A stretch of DNA of 64,000 nt, taken from Photobacterium pectinilyticum. Its GTDB lineage: Bacteria > Pseudomonadota > Gammaproteobacteria > Enterobacterales > Vibrionaceae. Shown in pieces: positions 30,422 through 39,048 of the stretch. Numbering within the stretch: position 1 is the first letter of the stretch; the number at the start of each line of letters is the position of its first letter. The notes beneath the pieces are model-generated. The model was not told the DNA's origin. It worked only from the letters and a program-made list of their open reading frames with translations, and searched no databases. The DNA lies in NCBI RefSeq assembly GCF_024357955.1, contig NZ_JANEYT010000005.1, positions 62,001 through 126,000 of the forward strand, read 5' to 3'. The translations under genes were made by a program, and so were the position numbers.

Positions 30422-30976
30422 ATGCTAACAATCAACCAAGAGCATTGGCTGGAAGGGGTCAAGCATGTCCCTTCACCGTTTCACGATGCCAGACCGGACT
30501 GTGACGATATTTCGCTGCTTGTTGTGCATAATATCAGTTTGCCGCCAGGCCAATTTGGCGGCCCTTATATCGAACAGCTGTTTACCGGAACCCTAAAACC
30601 TGACGCACATCCCTATTTCGAGTTAATTTCTGGCTTTCGGGTATCAGCCCATTGTCTAATTATGCGAAATGGCGTTATTATTCAATTTGTTCCATTTGAT
30701 TGTCGGGCTTGGCATGCTGGTGTGTCGACATTTGCAGGTCGTGACAAGTGCAATGACTACTCAATCGGAATTGAACTGGAAGGTACGGATACCCTGCCAT
30801 ATACCCAGACCCAGTATGACACCCTAGCTGCGCTGACCCAAGTGCTGCTTGATCACTATCCCCGCATGAACGCTAGCCGGATCACTGGTCATGAATTTAT
30901 CGCACCCGGGCGAAAAACCGACCCAGGGTTGGCATTTGATTGGCTTGCTTTTAAGTCTTCAATTTTGCTCAAATAA
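30422..30976 (+). CDS. ampD: 1,6-anhydro-N-acetylmuramyl-L-alanine amidase AmpD
   Basis: AmpD is the cytoplasmic zinc amidase that recycles anhydro-muropeptides; in many bacteria its loss induces AmpC beta-lactamase. The 184 aa match the E. coli length (183). The zinc ligands His36 (LLVVHNIS), His157 (ITGHEFIAPG) and Asp167 (KTDPG) are all present, as is the GIELEG strand. There is no signal peptide, consistent with a cytoplasmic site. ampE, which follows in E. coli, is absent; pdhR comes next. Confidence 0.96.
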   Translation: MLTINQEHWLEGVKHVPSPFHDARPDCDDISLLVVHNISLPPGQFGGPYIEQLFTGTLKPDAHPYFELISGFRVSAHCLIMRNGVIIQFVPFDCRAWHAGVSTFAGRDKCNDYSIGIELEGTDTLPYTQTQYDTLAALTQVLLDHYPRMNASRITGHEFIAPGRKTDPGLAFDWLAFKSSILLK

Positions 30977-31030
30977 TCGCCCCTTAGCCGCATGGCTGAT
31001 GCAGAAATTGGCGAGGAAGTGTAACAAACA

Positions 31031-31045
31031 AATGGTCTGACCATT
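31031..31045. promoter_or_regulatory. Distal GntR-family palindrome, possible second PdhR (or FadR-like) site
   Basis: AATGGTCTGACCATT is a perfect 15-bp palindrome with the core TGGTnnnACCA shared by PdhR-type and FadR-type operators. It lies 55 bp after ampD and 188 bp upstream of the main PdhR box. It has no T-run, so it is not an obvious terminator. Confidence 0.45.
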
Positions 31046-31171
31046 GTTGGTTTCTTCGCCTCATCTTGCTCTAACCCCTGTTGAATACTAGTGTTTGTCA
31101 TGTTTTAACAAGTTTTCATAATTTGAAATTTTTGTTAAATAACCCCTCGTTCTATGATTTCAGTCAAGTTG

Positions 31172-31199
31172 TTGCTAGACATCTTCAATTATTTATGTA
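31172..31199 (+). promoter_or_regulatory. pdhR-aceEF promoter
   Basis: TTGCTA (31172-31177), 16 bp, TATGTA (31194-31199). The transcript would start near 31206, placing the PdhR operator just downstream, as in E. coli Ppdh. Confidence 0.5.
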
Positions 31200-31218
31200 A
31201 AATTTCCAACTACAGTTT

Positions 31219-31235
31219 AATTGGTAATACCAATT
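31219..31235. promoter_or_regulatory. PdhR operator
   Basis: AATTGGTAATACCAATT is a perfect 17-bp palindrome matching the known PdhR consensus AATTGGTnnnACCAATT. It lies 57 bp before pdhR and just after the predicted start site, so PdhR would block transcription of its own operon until pyruvate releases it. Confidence 0.9.
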
Positions 31236-31291
31236 ACCCGCATTCCGGACTACCTTGAAACGTAATAAGTGCAACTAAGAATCAATAACTA

Positions 31292-32065
31292 ATGACTTAT
31301 AAACGAATTCGCCAACCTAAGCTCTCCGATGCTATCGAGCAGGAACTAGAGCACCTGATCCTAGAGGGAATCCTATCCCCGGGTCAGCAGCTGCCGCCTG
31401 AACGTGAGCTGGCCAAGCAATTCGATGTTTCTCGCCCATCTGTCCGTGAAGCTATCCAGCGCCTAGAGGCAAAAAAACTGCTCACGCGCCGTCAGGGTGG
31501 CGGAACCTTTGTGACCGAAAAGCTATGGCAGAGCTTTTCCGAGCCACTGTTGGAACTACTTTCCGCCCATCCAGAGACCCAGCTAGACCTACTGGAGTCG
31601 CGCCACGCCCTCGAGGGCCTGGCTGCCTACTATGCCGCCTTGCGCGGAAACTCTGAAGATTTTACCCGTATCCGTGACTGCCATGCGCGGATACAGGAAG
31701 CCCAGCAGCAAGGTGATATGCCGGCCGAAGCCGCCGCTGTGATGCAATACCTGATAGCGGTGACCGAGTCCGCTCACAATGTGGTATTGCTCCATATCAT
31801 CCGTAGCCTTGCCCCTCTGCTGGAGCAAAACGTATTACAAAACTTTGAGCTCCTGAACCGTCGCCCCGATGTGGTGGAAAAGGTGCGCAATCATCGAGCC
31901 AACATTGTCCAAGCGATTGTTTCGGGTGAGCCCGAACAGGCCCGCGAAGCATCGCATGCACATTTGGCTTATATCGAGGAAACCTTGTTGGATTTATCGC
32001 GAGAAGACAGTAGACGAGAACGCTCTCTTCGCCGCATTCAACAACGCAAGGACGGGCTGGATTAG
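31292..32065 (+). CDS. pdhR: Pyruvate-sensing GntR-family repressor PdhR
   Basis: PdhR represses the pyruvate dehydrogenase operon and is released by pyruvate. The 257 aa protein has an N-terminal winged helix (about 5-75, with [21 protein letters not shown] and RQGGGTFV) and a helical FadR-type C-terminal ligand domain. A perfect PdhR operator lies in its own promoter region. It is followed by aceE after 84 bp with no terminator, so pdhR-aceE-aceF is probably one transcript. Confidence 0.95.
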   Translation: MTYKRIRQPKLSDAIEQELEHLILEGILSPGQQLPPERELAKQFDVSRPSVREAIQRLEAKKLLTRRQGGGTFVTEKLWQSFSEPLLELLSAHPETQLDLLESRHALEGLAAYYAALRGNSEDFTRIRDCHARIQEAQQQGDMPAEAAAVMQYLIAVTESAHNVVLLHIIRSLAPLLEQNVLQNFELLNRRPDVVEKVRNHRANIVQAIVSGEPEQAREASHAHLAYIEETLLDLSREDSRRERSLRRIQQRKDGLD

Positions 32066-32149
32066 AGCACCTCTCATATAAGCCGAGGGCGCTAGTAAAC
32101 AGTCGCGACATTGTTAGTTTTGTAGATTATCAACGAAAGGATAGATCGC

Positions 32150-34828
32150 ATGTCTGAAGTCATGAAAAATGACGTGGATGCACTGGAAACTCAAGAGTGG
32201 CTAGCAGCCCTAGAGTCAGTGGTTCGTGAAGAAGGTGTAGAACGCGCCCAGTACCTACTTGAGCAAGTACTGGACAAGGCTCGTCTTGATGGCGTAGATA
32301 TGCCAACAGGAATGACAACCAACTACATCAATACGATCCCAGCGGCACAGGAACCTGCATACCCAGGTGATACAACACTTGAGCGCCGTATTCGTTCCAT
32401 TATTCGTTGGAACGCAATCATGATTGTACTGCGTGCTTCTAAGAAAGATTTGGACCTAGGTGGCCACATGGCTTCTTACCAGTCCGCCTCTGCATTCTAC
32501 GAAGTATGTTTCAACCACTTCTTCCGTGCACCAAACGACGTTGATGGCGGCGATTTGGTTTACTACCAGGGTCACATCTCTCCAGGTATCTATTCTCGCG
32601 CATTTGTTGAAGGCCGCCTGACTGAAGAGCAGCTAGACAACTTCCGCCAAGAAGTAGACGGTAAAGGTATCCCATCATACCCGCACCCTAAACTAATGCC
32701 TGAATTCTGGCAGTTCCCGACAGTTTCTATGGGGTTGGGCCCAATCTCTGCTATCTACCAAGCGCGCTTCCTTAAGTACCTTGAAGGCCGTGGTCTGAAA
32801 GAGACTTCAGCGCAACGCGTTTACGCGTTCCTGGGCGATGGTGAGATGGATGAGCCAGAATCACGCGGCGCGATCTCTTTCGCTGCACGTGAGAAGCTGG
32901 ACAACCTATGTTTCCTTATCAACTGTAACCTGCAGCGTCTAGATGGCCCTGTTATGGGTAACGGTAGCATCATCCAAGAGCTTGAAGGCCTATTTAAAGG
33001 CGCAGGTTGGAATGTTGTTAAAGTTATCTGGGGTAGCAACTGGGATTCTCTGCTAGCGAAAGACACTTCCGGTAAGCTTCTTCAGCTAATGAACGAAACG
33101 ATCGACGGTGACTACCAGACATTCAAGTCGAAAGATGGCGCCTACGTACGTGAGCACTTCTTTGGTAAGTACCCAGAAACCGCGGCACTTGTTGCTGATA
33201 TGACTGATGACGAAATCTTCGCGCTTAAGCGTGGTGGTCATGATTCATCTAAACTGTTCGCTGCATTCAACAATGCAAAAGAAACAGGCGGCAAGCCAAC
33301 CGTGATCCTCGCTAAGACTGTTAAAGGTTACGGCATGGGTGAAGCGGCAGAAGGCAAAAACATCGCTCACGGTGTGAAGAAAATGGACATGACTCATGTT
33401 CAGCACCTGCGCGACCGTCTAGGCCTACAAGACATCCTTTCAGATGAGAAGATCAAAGATCTTCCATACCTGAAACTGGAAGAAGGGTCGGCTGAGTACG
33501 AATACTTGCATGCTCGTCGTAACGCACTGCATGGTTACACGCCTAAACGCCTGCCTAAGTTTACTCAAGAGTTCAAAGTGCCTGAGCTAGACGCGTTCTC
33601 TTCTCTACTTGTAGAGCAAAAGCGTGACATCTCTACCACAATGGCTTACGTACGTACGCTAAACATCCTTCTGAAAGATAAGAGCATCGGTAAGAATATC
33701 GTGCCGATCATCTGTGATGAAGCGCGTACTTTTGGTATGGAAGGTCTATTCCGCCAGGTGGGGATCTACAACCCACACGGTCAAGAGTACACACCTGAAG
33801 ACCGCGGTGTAGTCTCTTACTACAAAGAAGCGACTTCTGGTCAGGTTCTACAAGAAGGTATCAACGAACTTGGTTCAATGGCATCTTGGGTTGCTGCTGC
33901 AACGTCATACAGCACCAACGACCTGCCTATGATCCCGTTCTACATCTACTACTCAATGTTCGGTTTCCAACGTATTGGTGACATGGCATGGCTAGCAGGT
34001 GATCAACAAGCTCGTGGCTTCCTTCTAGGTGCGACAGCTGGTCGTACAACCCTGAACGGTGAAGGTCTACAGCACGAAGATGGTCACTCGCACATCCAGG
34101 CGAACACTATCCCTAACTGTATCTCTTACGACCCAACGTTTGCTTACGAGCTAGCGGTGATCATGCAAGACGGTATCCGTCGCATGTACGGTGAGAACCA
34201 AGAGAACGTGTTCTATTACCTAACGGTAATGAACGAAAACTACGCCATGCCAGCAATGCCGGAAGGCGCTGAAGAAGGCATCCGTAAGGGTATCTACAAG
34301 CTAGAATCTTACGCGGGCACTGAGTCTGCAAAAGAGCGCAAAGTTCAGCTGATGAGCTCTGGTACTATCATGAACGAAGTACGCAAAGCTGCACAGATCT
34401 TGAGCGATGACTACGGCGTTGCTTCTGATGTTTACTCCGTGACGTCATTCAATGAGCTAACACGTGACGGTCAGGATGCAGAGCGCTTCAACATGCTTCA
34501 CCCAGAAGCAGAAGCGAAAGTACCTTACATCACTGAAGTGATGGGTACTGAGCCCGCTATTGCTGCGACTGACTACATGAAGAACTACGCAGAACAAGTT
34601 CGTGCGTTCATGCCTTCTGAGTCTTTCAAAGTACTTGGTACTGACGGTTTCGGCCGCTCTGACAGCCGTGCGAACCTACGCCGCCACTTCGAAGTTAATG
34701 CTGGCTACGTAGTTGTTGCTGCACTGACTGAACTGGCTAAGCGTGGTGATGTTGAGAAATCAGTAGTTGCACAAGCAATTGCTAAGTTCGACATCGACGC
34801 AGACAAGATCAACCCGCTATACGCGTAA
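32150..34828 (+). CDS. aceE: Pyruvate dehydrogenase E1 component AceE
   Basis: AceE decarboxylates pyruvate with thiamine diphosphate and passes the acetyl group to the lipoyl domains of AceF. At 892 aa it is the homodimeric E1 type (E. coli 887). The ThDP motif runs from GDGEMDEPE to the asparagine-rich [16 protein letters not shown]. Other family blocks include [15 protein letters not shown], the [18 protein letters not shown] segment and [10 protein letters not shown]. Leucine and glycine codon choice (many CTA, CTT, GGT) differs from flanking dcw genes, which suggests high expression. Confidence 0.98.
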   Translation: MSEVMKNDVDALETQEWLAALESVVREEGVERAQYLLEQVLDKARLDGVDMPTGMTTNYINTIPAAQEPAYPGDTTLERRIRSIIRWNAIMIVLRASKKDLDLGGHMASYQSASAFYEVCFNHFFRAPNDVDGGDLVYYQGHISPGIYSRAFVEGRLTEEQLDNFRQEVDGKGIPSYPHPKLMPEFWQFPTVSMGLGPISAIYQARFLKYLEGRGLKETSAQRVYAFLGDGEMDEPESRGAISFAAREKLDNLCFLINCNLQRLDGPVMGNGSIIQELEGLFKGAGWNVVKVIWGSNWDSLLAKDTSGKLLQLMNETIDGDYQTFKSKDGAYVREHFFGKYPETAALVADMTDDEIFALKRGGHDSSKLFAAFNNAKETGGKPTVILAKTVKGYGMGEAAEGKNIAHGVKKMDMTHVQHLRDRLGLQDILSDEKIKDLPYLKLEEGSAEYEYLHARRNALHGYTPKRLPKFTQEFKVPELDAFSSLLVEQKRDISTTMAYVRTLNILLKDKSIGKNIVPIICDEARTFGMEGLFRQVGIYNPHGQEYTPEDRGVVSYYKEATSGQVLQEGINELGSMASWVAAATSYSTNDLPMIPFYIYYSMFGFQRIGDMAWLAGDQQARGFLLGATAGRTTLNGEGLQHEDGHSHIQANTIPNCISYDPTFAYELAVIMQDGIRRMYGENQENVFYYLTVMNENYAMPAMPEGAEEGIRKGIYKLESYAGTESAKERKVQLMSSGTIMNEVRKAAQILSDDYGVASDVYSVTSFNELTRDGQDAERFNMLHPEAEAKVPYITEVMGTEPAIAATDYMKNYAEQVRAFMPSESFKVLGTDGFGRSDSRANLRRHFEVNAGYVVVAALTELAKRGDVEKSVVAQAIAKFDIDADKINPLYA

Positions 34829-34842
34829 GAGGCAAATTAAAC

Positions 34843-36732
34843 ATGGCAATCGAAATTAATGTACCTGACATCGGTGCAGATGAGGTTGAAGTTACTGAGA
34901 TTCTTGTTAGCGTTGGCGACAAGGTTGAAGAAGAGCAGTCACTGATCACTGTCGAAGGCGACAAGGCTTCTATGGAAGTTCCAGCTTCTCAGGCGGGTAT
35001 CGTTAAAGAAATCAAAGTGGCTGAAGGCGACACTGTTTCTACCGGTTCACTAATCATGATTTTCGAAGCAGAGGCTGCCGCTGCAGCACCTGCTCCTGCG
35101 GCTGAAGCCGCGCCTGCTGCTCCAGCAGCAGCGGCTCCTGCGACTTCAGAACTTAAAGAAGTTCACGTACCGGATATCGGTGGCGACGAAGTTGAAGTAA
35201 CTGAAATCATGGTTGCAGTTGGCGACAGCATCGAAGAAGAGCAGTCTCTTCTTACTGTTGAAGGCGACAAAGCATCAATGGAAGTACCAGCACCATTTGC
35301 CGGTACGCTAAAAGAGATCAAAGTAGCAGCAGGCGATAAAGTATCGACTGGCTCTCTTATCATGATCTTCGAAACTGCAGGTTCTGCACCTGCGGCAGCA
35401 GCTCCAGCGGAAGCGCCAGCGGCGGCTCCTGCAGCCTCTGCTGCAAAAGAAGTCAATGTGCCAGATATCGGCGGTGATGAAGTCGAAGTGACTGAAATCA
35501 TGGTTGCAGTTGGCGATACAGTGGAAGAAGAGCAATCTCTGATCACTGTTGAAGGTGACAAGGCTTCGATGGAAGTTCCTGCACCATTCGCGGGTACGGT
35601 TAAAGAAATCAAGATTGCAGCAGGCGACAAAGTGTCAACTGGCTCGCTAATCATGGTATTTGAAGTGGCTGGCACTCCGGTGGCGGCAGCGCCAGCACCT
35701 GCAGCGGCTCCTGCGGCAGCAACGCCAGCACCTGCTCCAGCAGCATCTGCGGCAGCTACTCCAGCAACTCCAGCTACAACGGGTGAATTCCAGGAAAACC
35801 ACGAGTACGCACACGCGTCTCCAGTTGTTCGTCGTTTAGCGCGTGAATTCGGTGTTAACCTCTCCAAGGTTAAAGGTACGGGTCGTAAGAATCGTATCCT
35901 GAAAGAAGACGTTCAGAGCTTCGTGAAAGAAGCGCTTAAGCGTCTTGAGTCTGGTGCGGCGGCATCTGGCAGCGGTGACGGCTCTGCGCTAGGTCTACTG
36001 CCATGGCCGAAAGTTGACTTCAGCAAGTTCGGTGAGACCGAAGTTCAGAAGCTTTCTCGTATCAAGAAGATCTCTGGTGCTAACCTGCACCGTAACTGGG
36101 TAATGATCCCTCACGTTACACAGTGGGACAACGCAGATATCACAGCGCTTGAAGCATTCCGTAAAGAGCAGAACGCGATTGAAGCGAAGAAAGATACTGG
36201 CATGAAGATCACGCCACTTGTGTTCATCATGAAAGCGGTAGCGAAAGCGCTTGAAGCCTTCCCTGCATTCAACTCTTCTCTATCTGATGACGGTGAAAGC
36301 CTGATCCTGAAGAAGTATGTGAACGTAGGTATCGCAGTTGATACGCCAAACGGCCTTGTTGTTCCTGTCTTCAAAGACGTGAACAAGAAAGGTATCTACG
36401 AGCTATCTGATGAGCTGAAAGCGATTTCGAAGAAAGCACGTGCCGGTAAGCTGACGGCTTCTGATATGCAGGGCGGTTGTTTCACTATCTCAAGCCTAGG
36501 CGGTATCGGCGGTACTGCATTCACACCAATCGTGAATGCACCAGAAGTTGGTATCCTGGGTGTATCTAAGTCTGAAATGAAGCCAGTGTGGAACGGTAAA
36601 GAGTTCGAACCACGCCTACAGCTTCCACTGTCACTATCATACGACCACCGTGTGATCGATGGTGCGGAAGGTGCTCGCTTCATTACATACCTGAACGCGT
36701 GTCTGTCTGACATTCGCCGTCTGGTACTTTAA
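34843..36732 (+). CDS. aceF: Dihydrolipoamide acetyltransferase E2 AceF with three lipoyl domains
   Basis: AceF forms the core of the pyruvate dehydrogenase complex. In the 629 aa there are three tandem lipoyl domains, each with a [10 protein letters not shown] loop (lipoyl lysines K41, K143 and K240). Long Ala/Pro linkers lead to a peripheral subunit-binding domain (about 330-367, [20 protein letters not shown]) and the catalytic domain with [12 protein letters not shown] near the C-terminus. The three-lipoyl layout is as in E. coli. It starts 14 nt after aceE. Confidence 0.98.
   Translation: MAIEINVPDIGADEVEVTEILVSVGDKVEEEQSLITVEGDKASMEVPASQAGIVKEIKVAEGDTVSTGSLIMIFEAEAAAAAPAPAAEAAPAAPAAAAPATSELKEVHVPDIGGDEVEVTEIMVAVGDSIEEEQSLLTVEGDKASMEVPAPFAGTLKEIKVAAGDKVSTGSLIMIFETAGSAPAAAAPAEAPAAAPAASAAKEVNVPDIGGDEVEVTEIMVAVGDTVEEEQSLITVEGDKASMEVPAPFAGTVKEIKIAAGDKVSTGSLIMVFEVAGTPVAAAPAPAAAPAAATPAPAPAASAAATPATPATTGEFQENHEYAHASPVVRRLAREFGVNLSKVKGTGRKNRILKEDVQSFVKEALKRLESGAAASGSGDGSALGLLPWPKVDFSKFGETEVQKLSRIKKISGANLHRNWVMIPHVTQWDNADITALEAFRKEQNAIEAKKDTGMKITPLVFIMKAVAKALEAFPAFNSSLSDDGESLILKKYVNVGIAVDTPNGLVVPVFKDVNKKGIYELSDELKAISKKARAGKLTASDMQGGCFTISSLGGIGGTAFTPIVNAPEVGILGVSKSEMKPVWNGKEFEPRLQLPLSLSYDHRVIDGAEGARFITYLNACLSDIRRLVL
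34846..35685 (+). repeat. Three in-frame lipoyl-domain repeats inside aceF
   Basis: Three related units of about 230 bp, spaced about 300 bp apart, encode near-identical lipoyl domains separated by Ala/Pro linkers. They are protein-domain repeats, not a mobile element, but could recombine with each other. Confidence 0.85.
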
Positions 36733-36750
36733 GGTTTCTTAGCCCAACCT

Positions 36751-36774
36751 CCATGCCTGCAAAAGCGGGCATGG
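36751..36774 (+). promoter_or_regulatory. Intercistronic hairpin between aceF and lpdA
   Basis: CCATGCCTGC, AAAA loop, GCGGGCATGG: a ten-pair stem with one G-U, no T-run following. It may stabilise or process the upstream mRNA. A possible weak promoter for lpdA follows (TTTTCA 36810-36815, TAAAAT 36833-36838). Confidence 0.5.
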
Positions 36775-36914
36775 AAGTGTTGTGTAGCTCACAGGCTATA
36801 GCAATTTTCTTTTCAGTTTGTTAACACCTCTGTAAAATCGTTAGCTAGCTGAAACAAGAAATAGAACACGAATACTTAGCCTGTTAGGGATAAAAGACTT
36901 ACAACGAGGTCATG

Positions 36915-38342
36915 ATGAGTAAAGAAATTAAAGCCCAGGTAGTGGTGTTGGGTTCAGGCCCTGCAGGTTACTCTGCGGCATTCCGTTGCGCCGACTTAGG
37001 TCTGGATACGGTTCTAATCGAAAAATACAGCACGCTTGGTGGTGTATGTCTGAACGTGGGTTGTATCCCATCTAAAGCACTGCTTCACGTTGCTAAAGTC
37101 ATCGAAGAAGCAAAAGCAATGGCTGAGCACGGTGTCGTATTCGGTGAACCTCAAACCGATATCAACAAAATCCGTGTTTGGAAAGAAAAAGTAATTACCC
37201 AGCTTACTGGCGGTCTTGGCGGTATGGCTAAGATGCGTAAAGTTAACGTAGTTAACGGTTACGGTAAATTTACGGGTCCTAACACTATCGTTGTTGAAGG
37301 CGAAGACGGTCCAACAACTGTTAACTTCGATAACGCTATCGTTGCGGCAGGTTCTCGTCCTATCGAGCTACCGTTTATCCCGCACGAAGATTCACGTATC
37401 TGGGATTCAACTGACGCGCTTGAGCTGAAAGAAGTACCAGAAAAGCTACTTGTGATGGGTGGCGGTATCATCGGCCTAGAAATGGGTACGGTTTACCACG
37501 CGCTGGGTTCTCAGGTTGACGTTGTTGAAATGTTCGACCAGGTAATCCCTGCTGCTGACAAAGACATCATCAAAGTCTTCACTAAACGCATCAAGAAGAA
37601 ATTCAATCTGATGCTAGAGACGAAAGTAACGGCTGTAGAAGCGCGTGAAGATGGTATCTACGTGTCAATGGAAGGCAAGAAAGCACCAGCTGAAGCCGTT
37701 CGTTACGATGCAGTACTTGTTGCTATCGGCCGTGTACCAAACGGTAAGCTAATCGACGCTGAAAAAGCGGGGATCGAAGTTGACGAGCGTGGCTTCATCA
37801 ACGTTGATAAGCAGATGCGTACTAACGTTGCTCACATCCACGCTATCGGTGACATCGTTGGCCAGCCAATGCTTGCTCACAAAGGTGTGCATGAAGGTCA
37901 TGTAGCCGCTGAAGTTATCTCTGGTAAGAAGCACTACTTCGACCCTAAAGTCATTCCTTCCATTGCGTACACTGAGCCAGAAGTCGCATGGGTTGGTAAG
38001 ACGGAGAAAGAAGCAAAAGCTGAAGGTATCAACTATGAAGTTGCGACTTTCCCTTGGGCTGCTTCTGGTCGTGCCATTGCCTCTGACTGTGCTGACGGTA
38101 TGACGAAGATGATCTTCGACAAAGACACGCACCGCGTGATCGGTGGTGCTATCGTTGGTACTAACGGTGGTGAGCTACTGGGTGAAATTGGTCTAGCGAT
38201 CGAGATGGGTTGTGACGCCGAAGATATCGCGCTAACTATCCACGCTCACCCAACGCTACACGAGTCTGTTGGCCTGGCTGCAGAAGTATTCGAAGGTTCA
38301 ATCACTGACCTTCCAAATGCCAAAGCGGTTAAGCGTAAGTAA
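36915..38342 (+). CDS. lpdA: Dihydrolipoamide dehydrogenase E3 (Lpd)
   Basis: Lpd reoxidises dihydrolipoamide with FAD and NAD+ in the pyruvate and 2-oxoglutarate dehydrogenase complexes and the glycine cleavage system. From the ATG at 36915 it has 475 aa; another ATG directly precedes it at 36912. FAD motif VVLGSGPAGYSAA, the redox disulfide GGVCLNVGC (C45, C50), NAD-binding GGGIIGLEMG and the C-terminal catalytic HAHPTLHE are present. The 182-bp gap from aceF, with a possible promoter, allows separate expression for its other partners. Confidence 0.97.
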   Translation: MSKEIKAQVVVLGSGPAGYSAAFRCADLGLDTVLIEKYSTLGGVCLNVGCIPSKALLHVAKVIEEAKAMAEHGVVFGEPQTDINKIRVWKEKVITQLTGGLGGMAKMRKVNVVNGYGKFTGPNTIVVEGEDGPTTVNFDNAIVAAGSRPIELPFIPHEDSRIWDSTDALELKEVPEKLLVMGGGIIGLEMGTVYHALGSQVDVVEMFDQVIPAADKDIIKVFTKRIKKKFNLMLETKVTAVEAREDGIYVSMEGKKAPAEAVRYDAVLVAIGRVPNGKLIDAEKAGIEVDERGFINVDKQMRTNVAHIHAIGDIVGQPMLAHKGVHEGHVAAEVISGKKHYFDPKVIPSIAYTEPEVAWVGKTEKEAKAEGINYEVATFPWAASGRAIASDCADGMTKMIFDKDTHRVIGGAIVGTNGGELLGEIGLAIEMGCDAEDIALTIHAHPTLHESVGLAAEVFEGSITDLPNAKAVKRK

Positions 38343-38365
38343 TTGCTACTTTGCTAACGACTATG

Positions 38366-38391
38366 AAAAAAGCGCCCTAGGGCGCTTTTTT
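38366..38391. terminator. lpdA terminator (probably bidirectional)
   Basis: AAAAAAGCGCCC-TA-GGGCGCTTTTTT, strongly symmetrical, between convergent transcripts. Confidence 0.93.
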
Positions 38392-38403
38392 TGTTTTTAC
38401 TTA

Positions 38404-38434
38404 GGCTATTGGCTATTGGCTATTGGCTATTGGC
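38404..38434. repeat. Tandem heptamer repeat, GGCTATT x4
   Basis: Four exact copies of GGCTATT plus GGC lie just after the lpdA terminator. A second short tandem, ATCGCCC x2 plus ATCGCC, follows at 38492-38511. Its reverse complement unit recurs at 47436-47454. Confidence 0.9.
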
Positions 38435-38491
38435 AACCGGCTTTAGACAAAAAGGTAGAGCGGTTAGTGGTATTCGGTTGTTTGGATGGAC

Positions 38492-38511
38492 ATCGCCCAT
38501 CGCCCATCGCC
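38492..38511. repeat. Short tandem repeat (ATCGCCC)
   Basis: Two full copies and one partial copy of ATCGCCC end four bases before the lipoprotein stop codon on the minus strand. The complementary motif GGCGATGGGCGAT appears again at 47436-47448. Confidence 0.8.
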
Positions 38512-38514
38512 GTC

Positions 38515-38991
38515 TTACGGATACGCATACTCACCGCCATCCACCGCGAACACATCGGTAACAGGGCTGATACCGGTATCGGCGAACATTACTACCATCA
38601 ACAATGACTGTTGTTGCTTGCCAATCGTCAGAGTTTGGTTAAGCAGGCCATCATCAATGACCTGCAACAGTAACTGTGAGTCTGGATTGGGGACCGGAGA
38701 GTTGTCATCACCACTCCATTGCTGGTAAAAGCCGACATAAACGCGTTGGTCGGTGAGAGACCGTAGGTCGATATTAACCTCGAGTTGCTGACTAGTGGTG
38801 AAATCATAGTCCGGTGCTACCTTGATACTCGCCATGGTCACCGTGTCGTCTTCGCTGGTGCTGTTTTCGGAAGAAGAAGCTGGTGAGCTTGAATTCGAAC
38901 TGTCATCACCGCCTCCACCACCACCACAACCGGTCAGTCCCAAGGCCAATATCCAACTGCAAATTAAGAGCGTAAATTGTTTCATCATCAA
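38515..38991 (-). CDS. Small lipoprotein with polyglycine and Ser/Asn/Glu-rich linker, function unknown
   Basis: I do not recognise this family. The 158 aa protein begins with a signal peptide (MMMKQFTLLICSWILALGL) and lipobox LTGC, and the cysteine is followed directly by six glycines. A Ser/Asn/Asp/Glu-rich linker follows (about 28-50), then a beta-rich domain of about 105 residues. A non-Asp residue follows the lipid-modified cysteine, so outer-membrane sorting is likely by the Lol rule. It lies 57 nt downstream of the LruC-domain gene on the same strand and is probably co-transcribed, perhaps as a surface or periplasmic partner. Confidence 0.75.
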   Translation of the reverse strand: MMMKQFTLLICSWILALGLTGCGGGGGGDDSSNSSSPASSSENSTSEDDTVTMASIKVAPDYDFTTSQQLEVNIDLRSLTDQRVYVGFYQQWSGDDNSPVPNPDSQLLLQVIDDGLLNQTLTIGKQQQSLLMVVMFADTGISPVTDVFAVDGGEYAYP

Positions 38992-39048
38992 TTCCTCTGT
39001 TCTTCCAATTATTGCTATTCCAAGCTATTGCTCTTAGGGGCCATGCTG

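Larger units (their letters stand above)
30977..31291. other. ampD-pdhR intergenic region
   Basis: This 315-bp interval holds no gene. It contains two GntR-type palindromes (31031-31045 and 31219-31235) and the pdhR promoter (31172-31199), listed separately. Confidence 0.7.

Noticed and set aside
35163-35867. 234-codon minus-strand frame inside aceF
   Set aside because: It mirrors the Ala/Pro-rich lipoyl repeats; the Ser/Ala/Gly-rich product is an artefact of composition.
38404-38511. CRISPR-like array
   Set aside because: The repeat units are 7 bp, tandem without spacers, and have no cas genes nearby.
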